Shown here: piece after piece, positions 61,970-64,000 of the stretch
Numbering within the stretch: the stretch's first letter is position 1
Layout of the letters: each line of letters opens with the position of its first letter
Origin: a bacterium
GTDB lineage: Bacteria > Desulfobacterota > Desulfocorpusculales > Desulfocorpusculum
NCBI GenBank assembly: GCA_037481695.1
Contig: JBBFLE010000005.1
Coordinates: 1-64,000, forward strand
Direction: 5' to 3'
Length of the DNA: 64,000 bases
Program-made: the position numbers and the translations under genes
The notes under the pieces: model-generated
The model's input: the letters and a program-made list of their open reading frames with translations, nothing else
What the model was told of the DNA's origin: nothing
Databases searched by the model: none

Positions 61970-62401
61970 ATGCACAAGGCCAGGATCCTGCTTGTGGATG
62001 ACGAGGAGATGTTCGTGGAGATGCTGGCAGAGCGTTTGGAGGCAAGAGGGCTAGAGGTGGTGAAGGCCTTCGATGGAGACCAGGCTCTGGAGAAGATAAG
62101 AGAGGGCGACTTGGATGTGGTGATCCTGGATGTGCTCATGCCAGGCAAGGACGGCATAGACACACTGAGAGAGATAAAAAACCTCAAGCCTCTTACCGAG
62201 GTGATAATGCTCACGGGTCATGCAACAGTGCAGACGGCCATAGAGGGCATGAAGCTGGGGGCATACGATTATCTCTTGAAACCCACGGAGACAAAGGATC
62301 TCTTAGAGAAGATCCAGGGAGCTTACAAGAGAAAATCAGAACATGAGGAGAGGATTCGTCAGGCGGAGATAGAGCGCATTACCCGAAGCAAGAGCTGGTG
62401 A
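61970..62401 (+). CDS. Stand-alone receiver protein 3
   Basis: 143 residues from the ATG at 61970 (GGGGG about seven bases upstream); the frame is open further upstream but without family sequence. Receiver with Asp10/Asp11, Asp54 (VVILDVLMPGKDG), Thr in MLTGHA, and Lys in LLKPTE. A charged helical tail (KRKSEHEERIRQAEIERI) replaces the FAE motif. The stop is followed closely by the CBS gene. The repeated Asp54 and near-identical first strand in all three receivers argue for tandem duplication. Confidence 0.88.
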   Translation: MHKARILLVDDEEMFVEMLAERLEARGLEVVKAFDGDQALEKIREGDLDVVILDVLMPGKDGIDTLREIKNLKPLTEVIMLTGHATVQTAIEGMKLGAYDYLLKPTETKDLLEKIQGAYKRKSEHEERIRQAEIERITRSKSW

Positions 62402-62454
62402 GTAAACAGGAGGTTCATAGTATTTCCAGAGGCCAATGGGAAGGAGAATCGGCC

Positions 62455-63012
62455 ATGGAAGAGGAGCTCAAGGTCAAGGACTTGATGGTCCCCTTGGGGG
62501 AATATGCAACGGTATCTGAAGATGCCACCCTTTACGAGGCTGTTTTGGCTCTGGAGGAGGCACAGAAGAGGTTTGATGTCAGTCGAGATCGGCACAGGGC
62601 CATCCTGGTCTTGAACAAAGAGGGCAAGGTAGTGGGGAAGCTAAGCCAGCACGACGTGATAAGAGGACTGGAGCCCAGTTATGACAGAATGGGCGATTTC
62701 CGGGGCTCGAGCCGCATGGGCTTCAGTCCCGAGTTCATCCGGTCCCTTCTTAAGAACTATGCCCTGTGGGAAAAACCCCTTCGCGAGATCTGCCGCAAGG
62801 CGGCCGAGATAAGAGTCAAGGACATCTACTATACCCCAACCAAGGGGGAATATGTGAGGGAGGATGACACCCTCAACACAGCCATCCACCAGTTGATAGT
62901 GGGACACCATCAGTCTCTCCTTGTGACCAGAGGTCAAGAAGTGGTGGGCATTTTGAGGTTGAGCGACGTGTTTCGAGAGGTTTGCAAGATGATAAAGGAA
63001 TGTAAGATCTGA
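62455..63012 (+). CDS. CBS-domain pair protein
   Basis: 185 residues from the ATG at 62455 with AAGGAGAA upstream; an earlier GTG at 62398 overlaps the receiver gene and is less likely. First CBS motif: KVKDLMVPLGEYATVSEDAT to GKVVGKLSQHDVIRGL. Second: IRVKDIYYTPTKGEYVREDD to QEVVGILRLSDVFREV. An extra stretch of about 50 residues (about 77-128) separates the two. CBS pairs bind adenine nucleotides such as AMP or ATP and relay energy status. It lies between receivers and a permease and may link energy state to either. Confidence 0.87.
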   Translation: MEEELKVKDLMVPLGEYATVSEDATLYEAVLALEEAQKRFDVSRDRHRAILVLNKEGKVVGKLSQHDVIRGLEPSYDRMGDFRGSSRMGFSPEFIRSLLKNYALWEKPLREICRKAAEIRVKDIYYTPTKGEYVREDDTLNTAIHQLIVGHHQSLLVTRGQEVVGILRLSDVFREVCKMIKECKI

Positions 63013-63095
63013 TCCTTGTGAACCTCGGGGTGCCTGAAATCAGAAAACGAGATCCAGGCTGGTTCTGAGAGCTGAAGCAGAGGAGGCTAGAGGCT

Positions 63096-64000
63096 ATGGC
63101 GGCTGAGGGGAATGCATCGGGAGGATTTGACTGGAAGAGGATCTTTTTCATCCTGCTGGGTTTTGGCCTTTTTTTATTTATCTATTACATGCCTGCCTGG
63201 AAAGACGCAGTGGATCCCACCGGTAAAGCCTTTCCCCTCACTCGTGAGGGCAAGGCTTCAATAGCTCTTTTCCTGATGGCCGGGATATGGTGGGTCTTCG
63301 AGGTGGTGCCCATAGGGGTTACCAGCCTGGCCATTGGGGTGATGCAATCCCTTTTTGCCATACGTTCGGCCAAGGATGCTTTCCGGGATTTCATGGACCC
63401 ATCGGTGATGTTCATATTCGGATCTGTGGTCATAGGGCTTGCCTTCACCAAGACAGGCCTGACTAGGCGCATAGCTTACCGGATGCTGGAGCTGGTTGGG
63501 GAGAGAACGAGCATAATACTGTTGGGCTCTTTGATCCTCACCGCGGGCCTGGCCCATTTCATGGCTCACACAGCAGCAGCAGCCACGGTTTTTCCCATTC
63601 TCATCGCCATCAATCACCTTTACGGAGCAGGAGACAGGCCCACAAGATTCGGCAAGGCCCTCTTCATAGGCATGGCCTATGCTGCGGGGGCTGGCAGCAT
63701 AGTCACCTTTTTGGGTGCGGCCAGGGGACCTGCCGCAGCCGGGATGTTCAAGGAGTTCACTGGGGCTGATGTGGGATTCTTTGACCTGCCCATGTACCTC
63801 TTCATCATCGGTTGGGGGATGGTCTTCATTATCTGGGCATACCTCATGGTTTTCCTCAAGCCTGAGAAGGAAAGGATCGAGGGGCTTCGGGAAACCGTGA
63901 GGGAGCTTTCATGGGATATGGGTCCCATGAGCAGGGATGAGAAGTTTGTGATTCTGTGCCTGATTCTGGTGGTCATAGGCATGGCACTTCAGTCCTTTGT
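63096..64000 (+). CDS. DASS/SLC13-like sodium:anion permease, cut by the window end
   Basis: 301 complete codons are visible from the ATG at 63096 (AGGAGG nine bases upstream) with no stop before position 64000. Hydrophobic segments include IFFILLGFGLFLFIYYMPAW and SVMFIFGSVVIGLAF. The family-typical IWWVFEVVPIGVTSLAIG (helix 2-3) and LTAGLAHFMAHTAAAATVFP (the Asn/Thr-type signature region, here HTAA) are present. Relatives import sulfate or dicarboxylates with sodium. It closes the second signalling module and may bring in the anion that the module senses. Confidence 0.8.
   Translation, partial: MAAEGNASGGFDWKRIFFILLGFGLFLFIYYMPAWKDAVDPTGKAFPLTREGKASIALFLMAGIWWVFEVVPIGVTSLAIGVMQSLFAIRSAKDAFRDFMDPSVMFIFGSVVIGLAFTKTGLTRRIAYRMLELVGERTSIILLGSLILTAGLAHFMAHTAAAATVFPILIAINHLYGAGDRPTRFGKALFIGMAYAAGAGSIVTFLGAARGPAAAGMFKEFTGADVGFFDLPMYLFIIGWGMVFIIWAYLMVFLKPEKERIEGLRETVRELSWDMGPMSRDEKFVILCLILVVIGMALQSF

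Overview
The window looks like chromosomal DNA of an anaerobic deltaproteobacterium (Desulfobacterota; sulfate-reducing, syntrophic or acetogenic). This is inferred from gene content: corrinoid methyltransferases with a RACo-type activator, TRAP and Liv-type transporters, several sigma-54 activators, PAS/Cache kinases, stand-alone receiver domains and TauE-family exporters. No rRNA, tRNA, CRISPR array, insertion sequence or phage gene was seen. Base composition looks even, roughly mid-50s % GC by eye.

Region 1 (134-24025, + strand) is a methyl-transfer island. A cytochrome b5-like membrane protein is followed by a PAS histidine kinase and a sigma-54 activator. Behind them lie a tandem GGTGCACC palindrome and a well-spaced -24/-12 promoter (4458-4473). 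The genes downstream encode a pterin-binding methyltransferase, a complete branched-chain-amino-acid-type ABC importer (five genes), a UroD-methyltransferase/corrinoid fusion, a TRAP transporter (DctP, an attenuator hairpin, DctQ, DctM), a GntR/FCD regulator, an MtaA-type zinc methyltransferase, a stand-alone corrinoid protein, a second UroD/corrinoid fusion, a DUF1638 protein, a LarA-type nickel enzyme and a RACo-type corrinoid activator. Together they read as: import a methylated carboxylate, move its methyl group to corrinoid, pass it to a folate-type carrier, and repair oxidised corrinoid. The substrate is unknown.

Region 2 (24364-31903) holds a hybrid PAS kinase, an LtaS-like sulfatase-fold transferase with a PAP2 phosphatase, a MauG/cytochrome c peroxidase-type dihaem protein and a GAF protein. 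Region 3 (31917-44408, - strand) is a tight run of genes: an ADP-forming acyl-CoA synthetase carrying a single-base frameshift, a KamA/EpmB-like radical SAM protein, a GT81-like glycosyltransferase, glycogen synthase, a GH57/DUF3536 glycosidase, branching enzyme, an AI-2E-family membrane protein and a DedA protein. A divergent ZnuA-C-B-type metal importer (44528-47050) and a membrane protein with an L7/L12-like N-terminal domain follow.

Region 4 (48402-64000) is the most unusual. A Lon protease carries a two-component receiver domain inserted between its helical domain and its AAA+ domain. It is divergent from two parallel signalling/export modules: (i) two small proteins with a shared FAE helical motif, a small membrane protein, a TauE exporter, a HAMP kinase and a sigma-54 activator; (ii) a second TauE exporter, a small membrane protein, a Cache kinase, a receiver protein, a kinase-like protein with no recognisable ATP-binding boxes, another FAE-motif protein, a receiver-FAE fusion, another receiver, a CBS protein and a DASS/SLC13-like permease cut by the window end. 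The FAE motif and the receiver-Lon fusion suggest a phospho-relay controlling proteolysis and anion export. That system-level reading is inference.
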